Shown here: piece after piece, positions 46,210 through 58,030 of the stretch
How the letters are laid out: each line of letters begins with the position of its first letter
How positions within the stretch are numbered: position 1 is the stretch's first letter
Source of the DNA: Physella acuta
Taxonomy: Eukaryota; Mollusca; Gastropoda; Physidae
Reading direction: 5' to 3'
NCBI RefSeq assembly: GCF_028476545.1
Contig: NW_026731570.1
Coordinates: forward strand, 880,001-944,000
Length of the DNA: 64,000 bases
Translations under genes and position numbers: made by a program
Notes under the pieces: generated by a model
What the model was told of the DNA's origin: nothing
Databases searched by the model: none
The model's input: the letters and a program-made list of their open reading frames with translations, nothing else

Positions 46210-47485
46210 TCAAAATAATAGTTGAAGAGTTTTCTCGGAATTAATATTAATGTTTGTTGATATAAGTAACTTCAAATTATTCGATTAACAACTAAAAATT
46301 ACTAGGATTTATAATTTTTTTTTTTTTATAATAATTACCAAAAAATTTTAAATATCTTTTTTGTATTTTAATTTTCTATAATTTATACTAATGCTTGTTC
46401 ACTTGTTTTTGCTAAAAAATATATTATTTTTTTTTTACATTTCTTTTTATCATTTAATTTTATGATTACCTCCCTTGATAAAAACTCAATATTTGTTTTC
46501 TCCCTTAACAAAAAAAGTTCCACGCGCGAGATATTTTGACTCAAACATAGGACGAGATCAAACCGCTGTGAACTGTGTTACACCATGGTGCACTCTCGGG
46601 ACTAACACTAATATTCTGTGTCAATGTTTAGTTCCATGTGGGGTGGGGGGGGGAGTGTGTGATGGAATCTAGTGAGGGGGAATTGAATGTTTGGGTGATT
46701 TTGGTATAGACTATTTTTGTATCGAGTTTAGCGAGAATTTAGTGTGTGGGTATTTAGCGTGGGTAAATTAAGTGTGGGAGAATTTAGTGTGGGAGAATTT
46801 AGTGTGGGAGAATTTATTGTGGGAGAATTTAGTGTATTTATTTTTTTTTTTGTGGGGAAGTTTAGAGTGGGAGAATTTAGTGCGGGACAATTTTGTGTGG
46901 GAGAATTAGGTGTGGGAAAAATGAGTATATTGTGTTGTAGTGTAGACAATGGAAATTATTTGAGTGTGTGTGTATATATAAATAAATCTACGTGTGATTT
47001 GGGTTACTGTGAATAAGTTGAGTGGGGGTGTTTGGATTAGTGGAGATGGGGGAGTTGTCCTTCTGGGTGTGGTTTAATTGACATCCGAATTATATGACAA
47101 TGTGACGGATTGCATCATTTGTATAACGGTGCTTTATTTATTTTTTTATCTAAGGCTAAATAGTAGAGAAAAAATGTCTAATACCCTATATATTAACGAG
47201 CTTTCACAAGCGCTAAATTACAAAAGTAACAGTACTCTTTTTAAGCTATAATACTAAACACAAAGCTTTCTACTGCTAGTCCGAATATCTCGAGTTCCGG
47301 GGTCAGTTCTGTTGGGCTCCGCGAGTTCACCCAGCTGTGATGGGTACCTGGCGCACATTAGGTAACTTAGGCGGGTAGGCTTAGTACTGACCACATTATC
47401 TCCCTGTATGTCGAGGTGATTGAAACACGATCTTTACTTTATCTGCCATTTGTATATTGGGCACAAAGGGGAAATGATTATGAAG
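46210..47485 (+). repeat. Minisatellite-bearing element, copy I, with SINE
   Basis: Leader from 46210, G-run near 46644-46652, 15-bp array (about 46735-46920), TATA tail (46970-46990), shared block, SINE (about 47190-47485). It is followed by an ORF2 fragment at the shared junction and forms the left arm of an inverted pair with 58.7-61.9 kb. Confidence 0.78.
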
Positions 47486-48360
47486 ATAAGTTAAATAAAA
47501 AGCGCGGGTCGATTTTAAAATCGTTCTTGGGTCAGTCGTTTCTAGGTTGTTTTCGTCCATTATTTGTTTGATTTGTTTTGATCTTTGTATGCTTTGTTCT
47601 AGTATGAGAGTGTGGTGTGTTTGGTTTTCCGAGCCTATCTGCTCTATTTTGCTTCTGATTTGTGTCCCTCTATATTTATTTTCTTGTATTTTCGAAAGTT
47701 CCGTTTCTATTGAGTCTATTTGTTCTTTGTTATTGTTTTTTTCCCTTAAGCATGCTTAGTTGTTTTTTTTTTTTCTAGTTTAGATTCTATGTGGGCCCTA
47801 ATGCTATTAATGATACACGCATATTTAACTGATATCCGCTTAATGTCGTATTTAAAATCGTCCCAATGTTGAATTTTGTTACATTTTGGTGATGACTGTC
47901 TGTAAAATTGTATTATGTCTTTTATGCTTTTGTGTAGCGCTCGTCTATTAATAGTGAATGAGAGCGATAGGACCTTGGAGAATAGGTGTTCTACTTTGTT
48001 GATTTTCATGTTCACTGGGGCGTAAATTCTGTCTAGACGGAATCTATTTCCAGATGTGTTATTTCCGTGGGTGGTTTGTAAGGTGAGTGGATATTGCGCT
48101 CTGTATGTGTCAACTAAATTGAAATATGTTTTAATGTTGTTGATTGAATCGGCGTGTGGTGTGTCTGCGGTTAAGCGGTTTCGAATAATTTATTTTGGCC
48201 CGACAATGTTTAAACTGTCTTCCACGAAATTGAAGTCACCGACAAAATAATGTCATATTGGTTGTATTTGTTAGTTAGTAATTGTTCCAGGTTTTCATAA
48301 AATTTACTGTTTTTTGGGTCTATGTGGTCCGTGTACATTGACTATGCTTAGTTTTCACCC
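47486..48360 (-). pseudogene. LINE ORF2 fragment: endonuclease C-terminal part and linker
   Basis: Minus-strand readings include the end of the APE-type endonuclease (GNRFRLDRIYAPVNMKINKV) and the linker (WDDFKYDIKRISVKYACIIN). Several frame changes are present. It corresponds base for base, reversed, to 59388-60330. Confidence 0.7.
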
Positions 48361-48437
48361 TAGTCTGGAAGAAACACTAACAGTCTAGCGCTTCGCACTT
48401 TTTAAATGATAAAATAAAAGTAGTTACTCTATAAAAC

Positions 48438-48595
48438 AAGGCGGTCAATGAGGTAGATGAAGTAAAGTTCACCTGATTCTGTGACCTCTGTGTGTTCATT
48501 AGTATATCCTGCCTCCTTTATTTACGTAAGTTGAGTCATGGACCCATCAGAGGTGTTAGCAGTTGTGTGCTCTACAGTCCGACCACGCCGTCAAA
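48438..48595 (-). repeat. tRNA-derived SINE fragment
   Basis: The minus strand has 'acctctgatgggtccatgac', 'aaataaaggaggcaggatat' and 'gtgaactttacttcatctac'. It is a deleted version of the SINE at 59085-59305. Confidence 0.65.
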
Positions 48596-48599
48596 AATA

Positions 48600-49030
48600 T
48601 TCGGTGGGGGGGGGGGTGGGGGGGGGTGGGGGGGGGCCACTAATTGGCATCTTACTTAATCGAAAGTTGTTTTTTTTTTCTATTCCTAGATCTGTTCGAA
48701 CATTTTATGTCAACGAGCGTCAAGCTTGAAGTGTTCTATATGGGATATATAAAAGTGGCCTTTCCATAAAAGTGGCCCAGGTTTGCCTTTCCGTAAAAGT
48801 GGCACAATGTTTGCATTTCCATAAAAGTAGCCCAACGTTTGTTTTTCCATAAAAGTGGCCTAGGTGGGTTAAGTTGGCCACTATGAACGTAACATCGACG
48901 CTCATTGAAATCACGAACATGTCAAAAGACAACTCAATACAAAGTGATACAAAGGCAGTGATCAAATACCTAGTACGACGTGCAGTTATCGTACCAACTG
49001 CCTCAAGTTTGGACCAGTAAAGTTATTTTA
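48600..49030. repeat. Distal part of the inverted composite, with ATAAAAGTGGCC tandem units
   Basis: G-run (48605-48635), then five diverged units of about 32 bp built on CCATAAAAGTGGCC (about 48748-48860), then 'ggcagtgatcaaatacctag' to 'accagtaaagttatttta'. The reverse counterpart is 58730-59080, which keeps only two of the units. Confidence 0.75.
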
Positions 49031-49370
49031 GAAGTTTTAAATGACAACACTATGATAGCAATATCAAAATTAAATCAACTTTTTCGTGTTATTAAAAATG
49101 CATATTTTACAAAACTCGTATGACAGGATCACAGAGCTCAACATTCCTAAAAACGTATTTTATATATTTTTTTGAAAATTACGAGATAAAATCTTTTAAA
49201 TAATATATGACATAAAAATTTCAGTAAGCTTTATACATGCTATATATACATATTGAACTAAAACGAATGTAATTTATCTAATCATATACAAAGTTACAAA
49301 TATAAATAACATTATAGCATAAAATAGGTTTTCAATAGTCGATCTTTGTAAACGATGTCACGTGGTCATA
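49031..49370. other. AT-rich downstream flank / possible 3' UTR of the SLC34 gene
   Basis: It lies just after the SLC34 stop on the minus strand. No canonical AATAAA was found in it. Confidence 0.4.
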
Positions 49371-50254
49371 CTAAAGTCGCGTGCTGGACTCTCCGTTATG
49401 TTGTCTGTCTGACGTGGCACCCGTGTCTGTCTTCTCGGTAGAGTCTGTCTGGAACCGCTTGCAGAAGAAGACTTTCTGCATGGCGCGATCATAGGGTTCT
49501 AAAGACCGTAGCGGCTGGGGTAGGAACATCCAGTCTTGGAGCTTTTTGGGCAGGCTCTGGGGACGTTTAGCCTGCAGGCATTTGATGACGCCGATGATGA
49601 TGAAGAGAAGGCAGACGGGCCCGAGGACGCCGAGGAGGACGTACCAGCCCGGGATGGAGAGAGCGAAGACTAGGGCGGGGAAGAGGAAGAACATGAGGAG
49701 GATGTAGACGATGGGAAACCAGCGGTACTCGGCCGTGCAGTTGCCTAGAAATTTGGCAAGCGGGATGGGGAAGCGGAGGTAGGGCATGGGGTAGAACAGG
49801 AGGATGCCGGTGATGTTGAAGAAGAGGTGGCAGAAGGCTGCTTGTAACGCGTTTCTGAGGCCGTCCGTGTTGGCTAAGGCTGAGAGAATCGCCGTGGTCG
49901 TGGTGCCGATGTTTGACCCCAGGGTCAAAGGGTACATCCGGACGAGTTCAATGACCCCGATGCCGACGAGCGGGGTGAGGGTGGAGGTGAAGATGGAAGA
50001 GCTCTGGACGATGATGGTCAACCCGGCGCCGATGATGATGGCGAGGTATCCGGTGAGGTAGCCCAGCGGTCCGGGAAAGTCCGCGTTGATGATTTTTTTG
50101 ATGATGAGAGCGATGGGGCCTTGGAGAAGGGAGTGCAGCAGTTTGACAATGGCGACCAGACACAGGCAGAGAATGGTAAGGGAGATAACCAGCTTGATTG
50201 CTCCAATGACTTTGTCGTTTAATGTGGAGTATATTTCCTTGAAAAAAAACTCAC
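49371..50254 (-). CDS. SLC34A: SLC34-type Na+/phosphate cotransporter, last coding exon
   Basis: About 293 residues of the C-terminal half of an SLC34 (NaPi-II) protein that moves inorganic phosphate with Na+ across the plasma membrane. The exon follows an acceptor 'ttttatcctttag' (AG at 50255-50256) and enters in frame as EFFFKEIYSTLNDKVIGAIK. It contains the second QSSS signature (TIIVQSSSIFTSTLTPLVGI), TLGSNIGTTTTAILSALA, the FCHLFFNITGILLFYP helix and LPKKLQDWMFLPQPLRSLEP, all close to vertebrate SLC34A2. Four or five hydrophobic helices are evident. It ends SSTRL, a class I PDZ-binding tail like the ATRL of SLC34A1. Local GC content is far above its surroundings. Upstream exons are outside the window or not recognised, and an S element sits in the adjoining intron. 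Confidence 0.95.
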
Positions 50255-50465
50255 CTAAAGGATAAAATATAATAACAAATATATAACTAAAATCATATTT
50301 ACATTACGGAATTATTATTAGTTAACTGTATAGAAAATATTTTTATAATGTATTTATATTCATATATAGAAAACACGGGTTTTCGTGAAACAATAAAATT
50401 ATAAATAACTTAAAAAATAAATTACTTATCTAATGGAATTTTTTAAATTTACAAATGATCACAGT
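50255..50465. other. Intron sequence of the SLC34 gene
   Basis: AT-rich sequence upstream of the acceptor on the minus strand. No further SLC34 exon was recognised from here to the right end of the window. Confidence 0.6.
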
Positions 50466-52035
50466 TTCTCGGCCTTTTGGCTAAGATCAAAGTGTAGTAT
50501 CTGTTATGGATCTACATGGTTCTTAGCCATTTGGTTGGTCAGCCCTTTTTAGGGCTGGCTGCCGGGGCCGAGAGGCGGTCAATCTACTACTCTAACTCAC
50601 GCAAATCTCGCCAACGACCGCTGTGGGGTTGCTCCCACACATCCCTCGAAGCGCACATGCCCTCGAGATGAGTCACCCAGTACTTGTATTGGGTGGCTTC
50701 AATATACGAGCGGCTAATTTTCAGACTGACGACACCCATCTAGGAGAAATCTTAGGTGGGAGGTCTGTCACAATCGCCAGCAAATCGAACTCATCTACTA
50801 CGTCAAAGACAACTACCTCGCTCCCAACAAACTCACTACCACTCTGACGACACCCACCTAGGAGAAATCTTAGGTGGAAGGTCCGTCACGATCGCCAGCC
50901 AATCAACCTATCAACCACGCAAACACATCACTACTAACAACTTTGCCACTAATTTGGCGACACCCACCTAGGAGACGTCTTAGGTGGGAGGGTCCGTCAA
51001 ATACCAGCAAACGAACTAACCATCTCTCCAATACCAAATCAACTCACCCCAAATAAACAATCGTCAACACCTTCACTCTACCCACTTCAACTACTAGACC
51101 AAGCTCAAATCCTCGACTCAGCAATACCACGAAAACTAATCATTCCTCTACGTCATCTCGCCCACTTCAAGCTCCTCTCCATTAACGACATCCAGTACCA
51201 AGTCATCTCGTCATCCCTCAACGATCAAATACTCAAAACATCTCGTCAACCTTTTCCAAGTTCTACACCATTCGATCAACTCTACCATAAACGACAAGAC
51301 ACAAGCTCGCCCTTTCAACAACAGAATATCTCCCATTGACATTCTCAAACTACAACTACCAACTAAGAATCTACCACTACCCAACCAAGACTGTATTAAT
51401 CACAAGAAGCACGGCCAAAAACAGAGAAGCGATCATGTTGTCATGTACTTTATGTTATTTTAAAAGAAACCAAGAAACCGGAAGTGGAAACAAGTGAATC
51501 AAGGAAACAGGAAAATATGGAAATACGACAAGCAAGGATTAAAATTGTCTAAATATGTATAACGAGCCGGCCCGCGGCATAACATACGCCGCTATTTAGT
51601 TGTTTCTAATTTTCAATAATTCATAATTTGTGAATTCGACAGTACCAACGCTGACACTGAAAATATTTCTTTAAAACACTATAAGTAGCTCGTTAAGGAC
51701 CATAACCCCCCCCCTTCCTTCCCTCCCCCCCCTCCTCCCCCCCCCCCCTTCCCCCCCCCCCCCCCTCCTCCCCCCCCCCCCCTACGTTTAAAATCGTTGT
51801 CGTTGACTCTGCTTGTAAACATTTAGAGTGAACACAGCTCACTAAAACCATGTAGGGGTGGGGAGGTAGGGAGAGCGTTTGCAGCTTGTTTTCTAACGGC
51901 TCGAAGAAGAGAATTATATATATAGATATTTCATGTATGTATATAATCATGCAACCTACTCTTGCTGCCTCCCTGTTCGCGCAGGAAGACAGCAAGTGAG
52001 GAAATCTATTAAACGCCAGACGGCAAAAAAAAAAA

Positions 52036-52064
<29 letters not shown>
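50466..52064 (+). mobile_element. S element 3: U2-headed, with repeat M inserted
   Basis: U2 head TCTCGGCCTTTTGGCTAAGA (50468-50487) continuing through 'agtgtagtatctgtta', then hairpin CAGCCCT-TTTT-AGGGCTG (50549-50566), the H1-like TGTGGG/CCCACA hairpin, H2 (50671-50698), three long hairpins (50726-50770, 50844-50888 with GAAA loop; 50957-50999 with GACG in the loop), the body, an A/G-rich segment, repeat M (51556-51930), then the shared tail CATGCAACCTACTC ... GAGGAAATCTATTAAACGCC and an A-rich end (52026-52064). It lies in an intron of the SLC34 gene if upstream exons are to the right. Confidence 0.8.
51556..51930 (+). repeat. Repeat M, copy 3
   Basis: ACGAGCCGGCCCGCGGCATA to 'gaattatatatatagatat'; long C-runs (51709-51782) enlarge it. 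It interrupts the 3' part of S element 3. Confidence 0.75.
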
Positions 52065-52067
<3 letters not shown>

Positions 52068-52560
52068 CTGCGTGTTTTTGTTCTTTGGTTATTTTTCCTT
52101 GTTCTGTAGGGCTGTACTCATTTTTGCTGTTTATTGATGAGGTGGTGTTCGCTTCTGTATCTGAGTTTGAGCTTCTTGTTGCAGTGTCTTAAAATGTTGT
52201 TGATTCCCTTGATGGTGGCTTCGCTGCAGTCGTAATTGGAGTTGCTTGTTGGTTCGTCGTCTTTGCTGATTCCGTTGGTTGCTGCGGTGTAAATGATCAC
52301 CCTGGTGGCTCTGTTATAATCGTCATTGAACTTGGTTGTTGGTCCCTCGGTTGCTGCGGTGTGGGTGGTCCTGTATCCTGTGTTGTTGAGAGGTTTGCTT
52401 CTTGGCAGCGATTCGTCCAGTGAGGGGAGAAGGAGCAGATGTGGCACGCTTGTCTTCTACCGGCGACTAGCATAGTGAGTGACTTATGTGAGACTTCCTT
52501 AAACACGCAGTAAACAGGCAGATGTAACAACACGAGATTCAGATTTTGTGGTAACATTAT
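52065..52560 (-). pseudogene. Retroposon ORF1 fragment with intact CCHC knuckle
   Basis: The minus strand has RRQACHICSFSPHWTNRCQ, a CX2CX4HX4C knuckle, followed by the low-complexity Q/T/P-rich spacer of ORF1. Frame changes follow. The upstream RRM-like part is missing. Confidence 0.7.
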
Positions 52561-52569
52561 TAAATTAAT

Positions 52570-54135
52570 CTTCTTCGTATAAATATAACAGCTGGTTGGT
52601 ACTAGTGAATACGAATTATTGGGATAACAACTAACAATTACTAGGAGTTGTCATTAACATTTTGTGATTAATCATTAGAAGTTTTACAATTTTTTTTTTA
52701 AATTGAAATTTCTATAATTAATACGAACGTTTGTTTACTTGTTGTTTATCGCTTAATTCTATAATTACCTCCCTTAAAAAAGTTATTCTTTGTTTTTTCC
52801 CCTGACAAAAAGTTATAAGCTCGAGATATTTTGACAGAAACAAAAGACGAGAGCAAACCGCTGTGAATTATTTTACACCTTGGTGCACTCTCGGGACTAA
52901 CACAAATCTTCTGTGTGATTTTTTTTATTCCATGTTGGGGGTGAGGCGAGGAGAGGGGGGAGTGTGTGATGGAATCTAGTAAGGGGGATCTGAATGTTCG
53001 GGTGATTTTGGTGGAGACTATTTTTATAACGAGTTTAGATTTGGGAGATTTAAGTGTGGGAGAATTTAGTGTGTGAGAATTTAGTGTGGGAGAATTTATT
53101 GTGAAAGAATTTAGTGTGGGAGAATTTAGTGAGGCAGAATTTAGTGTGGGAGAATTTAGTGTGAGAGAATTTAGTGTGGGAGAATTTATTGTGAAAGAAT
53201 TTAGTGTAGGAGAATTTAGTGAGGCAGAATTTAGTGTGGGAGAATTTAGTGTGAGAGAATTTAGTGTGAGAGAATTTAATGTAAAAGAAGTTAGTGTGGG
53301 AGAATTTAGTGTGAGAGATTTAAGTGTGGGAAAATTTAGTGTGAGAGAATTTAGTGTGGGAGACTTTAGTGAGGGAGAATTTAGTGTGGGATAATTTAGT
53401 GAGCGAGAATTTAGTATGAAAGAATTTAGTGTGGGAGAATTTAGTGTGAGAGAATTCAGAGTGCGAGAATTTAGTGTGAGAGAATTTAGTGTGTGAGAAT
53501 TTAGTGCGGGAAACTTTAGTGTGGGGGAGTTTAGTGTGGGATAATTTAGTGAGCGAGAATTTAGTGTGGGAGAATTTAGTGTGAGAGAATTCAGAGTGCG
53601 AAAATTTAGTGTGAGAGAATTTAGTGTGGGAGAATTTAGTGTGGGAGACTTTAGTGTGGGAGAATTTAGTGTAAGAGAAGTTAGTGTGAGATATTAGAGT
53701 GTGGGAAAATATAGTGTGGGAGAAATTAGTGTGTGGGAATTTGGTGTATGGGAATTTAGTGTGGGACAATTTATTTCGGGATAACTTAGTTTGTGTGAAT
53801 TTATTGTGGGGGAATTTAGTGTGGGAGAATTTAGTGTGGGAGAATTTAGTGTGGGAGAATTTAATGTGTAGAAATGATTATGTGATGTTGTAGTGTGGGA
53901 AAAGGAAATGATTTGAGTGTGTGTGTGTGTGTATAAATAAATCTACGTGTGATTGGGTTTACTGTGTGTAAGTTGAGTGGGGGTGTTTGGATTAGTGGGG
54001 GTGGGTGGAGTTGTCCTTTTGGGTGTGGTTTAATCGACATCCAGATCATGTGACAATGTGACGGATTGCGTAAATTGTATAACGTTGCTTTATTTATTTC
54101 TTTATCTAAGACTAAATAGTATGGAAAAAAACATG
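52570..54135 (+). repeat. Minisatellite-bearing element, copy J, longest array
   Basis: Leader from 52570, then about 55 units of the 15-bp repeat (53045-53870), TATA tail and the 'gtgacaatgtgacggattgc' block, ending near 54135 before the SINE. The array contains higher-order blocks, for example a set of units repeated at 53080-53160 and 53165-53245. Confidence 0.85.
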
Positions 54136-54139
54136 CCAA

Positions 54140-54470
54140 ATACCATCAGTCAAAATTCCACACACCAACAATCGAAGCTTTACCATCTTCACAGATAACC
54201 CGGCAACCATCCTTAAAGTTCAACTACAAAAATAAATCCATTAACATTCTCATAGCCATCCCAAGAAGAAAACAAGCATGCCAAACATGCGCATTCACAC
54301 AACACTGGACAAATCAGTGTTACCTAACCTGCCAATAACTGAAAATACAGCAAACTTACCAACAAGCTGCAACAGAAACATCCAACCACCAGCTTGTCTC
54401 AACAAAGGAACAGTCACTGGCGAGGAAACGTCAGCAGCAATTACCAAGACACTAAAGTAATTTAAACACG
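54140..54470 (+). pseudogene. Retroposon ORF1 fragment
   Basis: The plus strand, in broken frames, matches the NNRSFTIFTDNPATI block and a knuckle ACQTCAFTQHWTNQC (CX2CX4HX4C). It is joined on the right to a reversed partial minisatellite element. Confidence 0.6.
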
Positions 54471-54477
54471 ATACAAA

Positions 54478-54940
54478 AATAGTCTCTACCAAAATCGCAC
54501 CAACATCTAACTCCCCCTTACTAGATTCCATCACACACTCACACCAACCAGATTATTGAGGTTACGAGAGTGCACCAAGGTGTAACACAGTTCACAGCGG
54601 TTTGCCCGCGTCTTTTGTTGAGTCAAAATATCTCGCGCGTGGAACTTTTTTGTTAGGGGAAAGAACAAACATTGAGTTGTTTTGAAGGGGGGATAATTAT
54701 AAAATTAAACGATAACAAGAAATGGAAAAAATAATAATATATTATCAAGCAAAAACAAGTAAATAAACATTAGTATAAATTATAAAAAACTAAATTCCAA
54801 AAAAATATATAAAATCTTTGGTGATTAATAATAAAATGTTAATTACATTTGCTAGTAATTCTTAGTTATTAATCAAATAATTAATAGTCACTTACATCAA
54901 CCAGTTTTATTATTAATACAAAGAAAATTCTCTATGCAAC
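54478..54940 (-). repeat. Minisatellite-bearing element, copy K (5' half, reverse)
   Basis: Reverse leader with 'aatatctcgcgcgtggaact'-like block to 54935. The array and tail are absent. Confidence 0.7.
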
Positions 54941-55027
54941 GCTCCTTAAATAGTGTAAACGGCAGCAATGTTTTATTTCCTTATCCATACTTTTGAATTT
55001 TACTAATTTTAATTTTACAAACTAATA

Positions 55028-57069
55028 AATTTTATAAGGCCTTCAAAAATGACTTACTTCCAGGCAACTTACAAAGACATACACGACAGGAGCACTGCGC
55101 GACTGATTTTAACAGAGCCTACACAACCCCTATCCTGAAACATGACGCGATTACAAGATACTGACATAAACTCTAGTCAAGAAAATAGAACCTCACATCG
55201 ACAAAATCATTCAAACTGACCAACAATACAGCACCCCTGGTAGGAACATACAAAATCACACACATCTAATGAGAGACATTATACACTACAGCACACATAA
55301 AAACACCCAATTAGCCATTCTAAGTATAGACCAGCAAAAAGCTTTCGACCGGGTCGACCATAGTTGGATATCGAAAACTGTAGATGCATACAACTTAGGT
55401 CCCCACCTCAAAAAATGGATAACAACACTACAAAAACGCGCACAGTCACCTCATGATAAACAACACACTCAGCGACCCTATAATAATAAACAAATCTGAT
55501 AGACAGGGTTGCCCATTGCCCCCAATCCCTTATATCCTATGACAGAACCCCTATCAGGCAGGTCAGCAGGATTAAAGGTCTGCAATTACCAAATTCAACA
55601 CCTAGCTTACGCAGATGACATGAACTTTCTCATACAAACAGAAAAAGAAATCAAAACAGTTATAGATACCTTTATAGATTTTGGCAGGGCTAGTGGCAGC
55701 AAAATTAACACACAAAAATAAAAAATAATGGGAGTGGGCAGGTGGGCGAGGAAAAACAACTACAACATGCCTAAATTAGTGGCAGACAAACTTAAACTAT
55801 ACGGCATAACATATACAGACAGCCCGACGACAGAAAACAAAGCCACATGGACAAATCTGACGGACAAAATCAATCACACCCTAACCAAGTACAGAAGTTG
55901 TAACACTACAATATTCTCTAGGGCAGCCCTAGTCAACAGATACGTCATTCCTAAAATAATCTATAGCGCTACAAACAGCACCATACCCAACACCTTCATC
56001 AAGGAAACAAACAAAAACATTAGGGATGTTATCTTCAAAGGTACAATCAGAAACAATAATCACCAAACACTAATACAAAATAAATCAAACGGTGGAATTG
56101 GTTTGCACGACATCAACACAAAGATTAGCGCTTTTCGACTTAAACACCTAGACAGGATCAGATTGGAACCGAATTATCACCCTCTAGCGCTGTATTACAC
56201 AGGGCACAGGTGAAACATGATTCTAAAGACAAATAACAAAGACACCACCCTATGGGGAGTAGACATAGGCAGCTTTTATATGGAGACTCTAAAAATATTC
56301 AAGACAAACAAAAACAATAGGGGAGAATACCAAGAAAATTTATGACACGCTAGTCAAGCGACAACTACAACCACTACAAAATAGAATCAAATTGGCTAGA
56401 GATCTCAACACAGTAGACATTAGCGACACATTCAGAAACCTACACAATAAAAACAACACACAGAAAGAAAAAGAAATAGGATACAGGCTCATCTACAACA
56501 CTACACCCATCTCCAGAAATACCAAAGCAAACACAAACATCAAAATAACATGCTAAATGTGTAAACAACATATACAAGAAACTGAACAACACATCTACTT
56601 AGAATGCATAACTCTACTAAAAACTAGAAAAACATTAACACAACATGCCAAGTATGTAAGCAACATATACAAGAAACTGAACAACACATTTACTTAGAAT
56701 GCACAACTCTACTTAAAACTAGAAAAACATTAAAACAACATGCCAAATATGTAAACAACATATACAAGAAACTGAACAACACATCTACTTAGAATGCACA
56801 ACTCTACTGAAAACTAGACAAACATTAGAAACAATTTTAGAAACCTCCGACACTGTCGCTTTAAACAAAGCAATTACCCTAAACTTCATAAAGAAATCCA
56901 AAAATAAGTTAGACGATGACAACAAAATTACCGCTATAGCAATCTTCAGACAGACTGTGTGCACCACTAGAAACAAATACAAATTTGAAGTAAAGACTTA
57001 CAGCGACTCTGACATAGAGGCTATATTCAGAGCAGTAGTCACGAAAAGACTAGGTAACATCATGATCTA
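55028..57069 (+). pseudogene. LINE ORF2 reverse transcriptase domain, degraded
   Basis: Motifs on the plus strand: LSIDQQKAFDRVDHSW, then out-of-frame GCPLPP-like remnants, the catalytic HLAYADDMNFLIQ, MGVGRWARKNNYNMPKLVAD, AALVNRYVIPKIIYSATNST and GGIGLHDINTKISAFRLKHL. There are several stops and frame changes. The AFDRVDH and YADD blocks are intact as words, but the frame is not continuous. It is the same family as the minus copy at 4054-5990, judging by long shared stretches. Confidence 0.78.
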
Positions 57070-58030
57070 GATCTCTAGTATGTGGCTACACACAAGGAAT
57101 ATTTCCTTTCCCCCTTCTCATTCCTTTAGTGGTTAGGTTTTGAGCCAGGGAGACTGGGAGAGAAACATCTAGAACCTTCTATTAAATATGCTTATGGTTT
57201 GTTTTATTTTATGGATTTTCATGTTTATCTCTCAATATCTTTACCTTCTGTTATACATACATTTTGCACTCTCCCTGATATTTAGAAACCCACATGTGAC
57301 ATACGTTTCTCTTACTCTAGGGGAAGCAATCACGTTTATTGTAAGCCGTTTAAGTTGGACGCAGTTATTTACCTTCATTTTTATGTTTATCCTTAACTAA
57401 CATTATTAATTTGACTCTTAACCACTATATTTTTCAGCAATTATGGTCTTTTATCATTGCCAACAAATTGTTATGGGTTTTCTTTCTATACTAAACTCAT
57501 TTTCTATGATTAACATGCTTTTAATATCTTAATTTAACTTTTATTTCATGCGATATCAGGGAAAATATCAACAAATCATAATCGTGAAATTTTGGAAGGG
57601 GAAATAACCAAATAAATACTGAAACTGTTAGGGAAATTGAGTTATATACCTTTCTTTCTTTTGTATTAAATTATCTATATTACAGTTTTAATCACAACCA
57701 TTTTATTTATATATTTCTTTGGGTTCTATCATAAACCACTACCCTTTTATCTATTATCTTGATGAATTCATGAAACAGGAACCAAACTACTACTGCAGTT
57801 GTAGGGGGAAAAGAGTTATATACCTTTCTTTTACATTGCTATCACATTTTCATTACTAAACTGTAAAATATGTTCAATTTTATTAACCTCATAATTTGTT
57901 TCTTTAAATACAAGTTTAATTAACCTTTCATTTTGTTCTGAAATTATGCATTTCTAAATTTTAATTTTGTTAACAATTAAAATAAATTAAATAATACTAA
58001 AAAAAAATACAAAAAAAAATAAATAAAAAG
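55028..58030 (+). mobile_element. Tx1/L1-like LINE, copy 2 (RT and 3' UTR, 5'-truncated)
   Basis: ORF2 from 55028 to the stop at 57069 (ending TKRLGNIMI), then an AT-rich 3' UTR to an A-rich end near 57998-58030. The 5' breakpoint is within a few bases of that of copy 1. An internal region repeats 'tacaagaaactgaacaacac' three times (about 56569, 56668 and 56762), a local tandem duplication of the Cys-His-like CKQHIQETEQHIYLE segment. Confidence 0.78.

Noticed and set aside
49804-50206. Frames opposite or offset to the SLC34 exon
   Set aside because: Shadows of a GC-rich exon with clear SLC34 motifs in its own frame.
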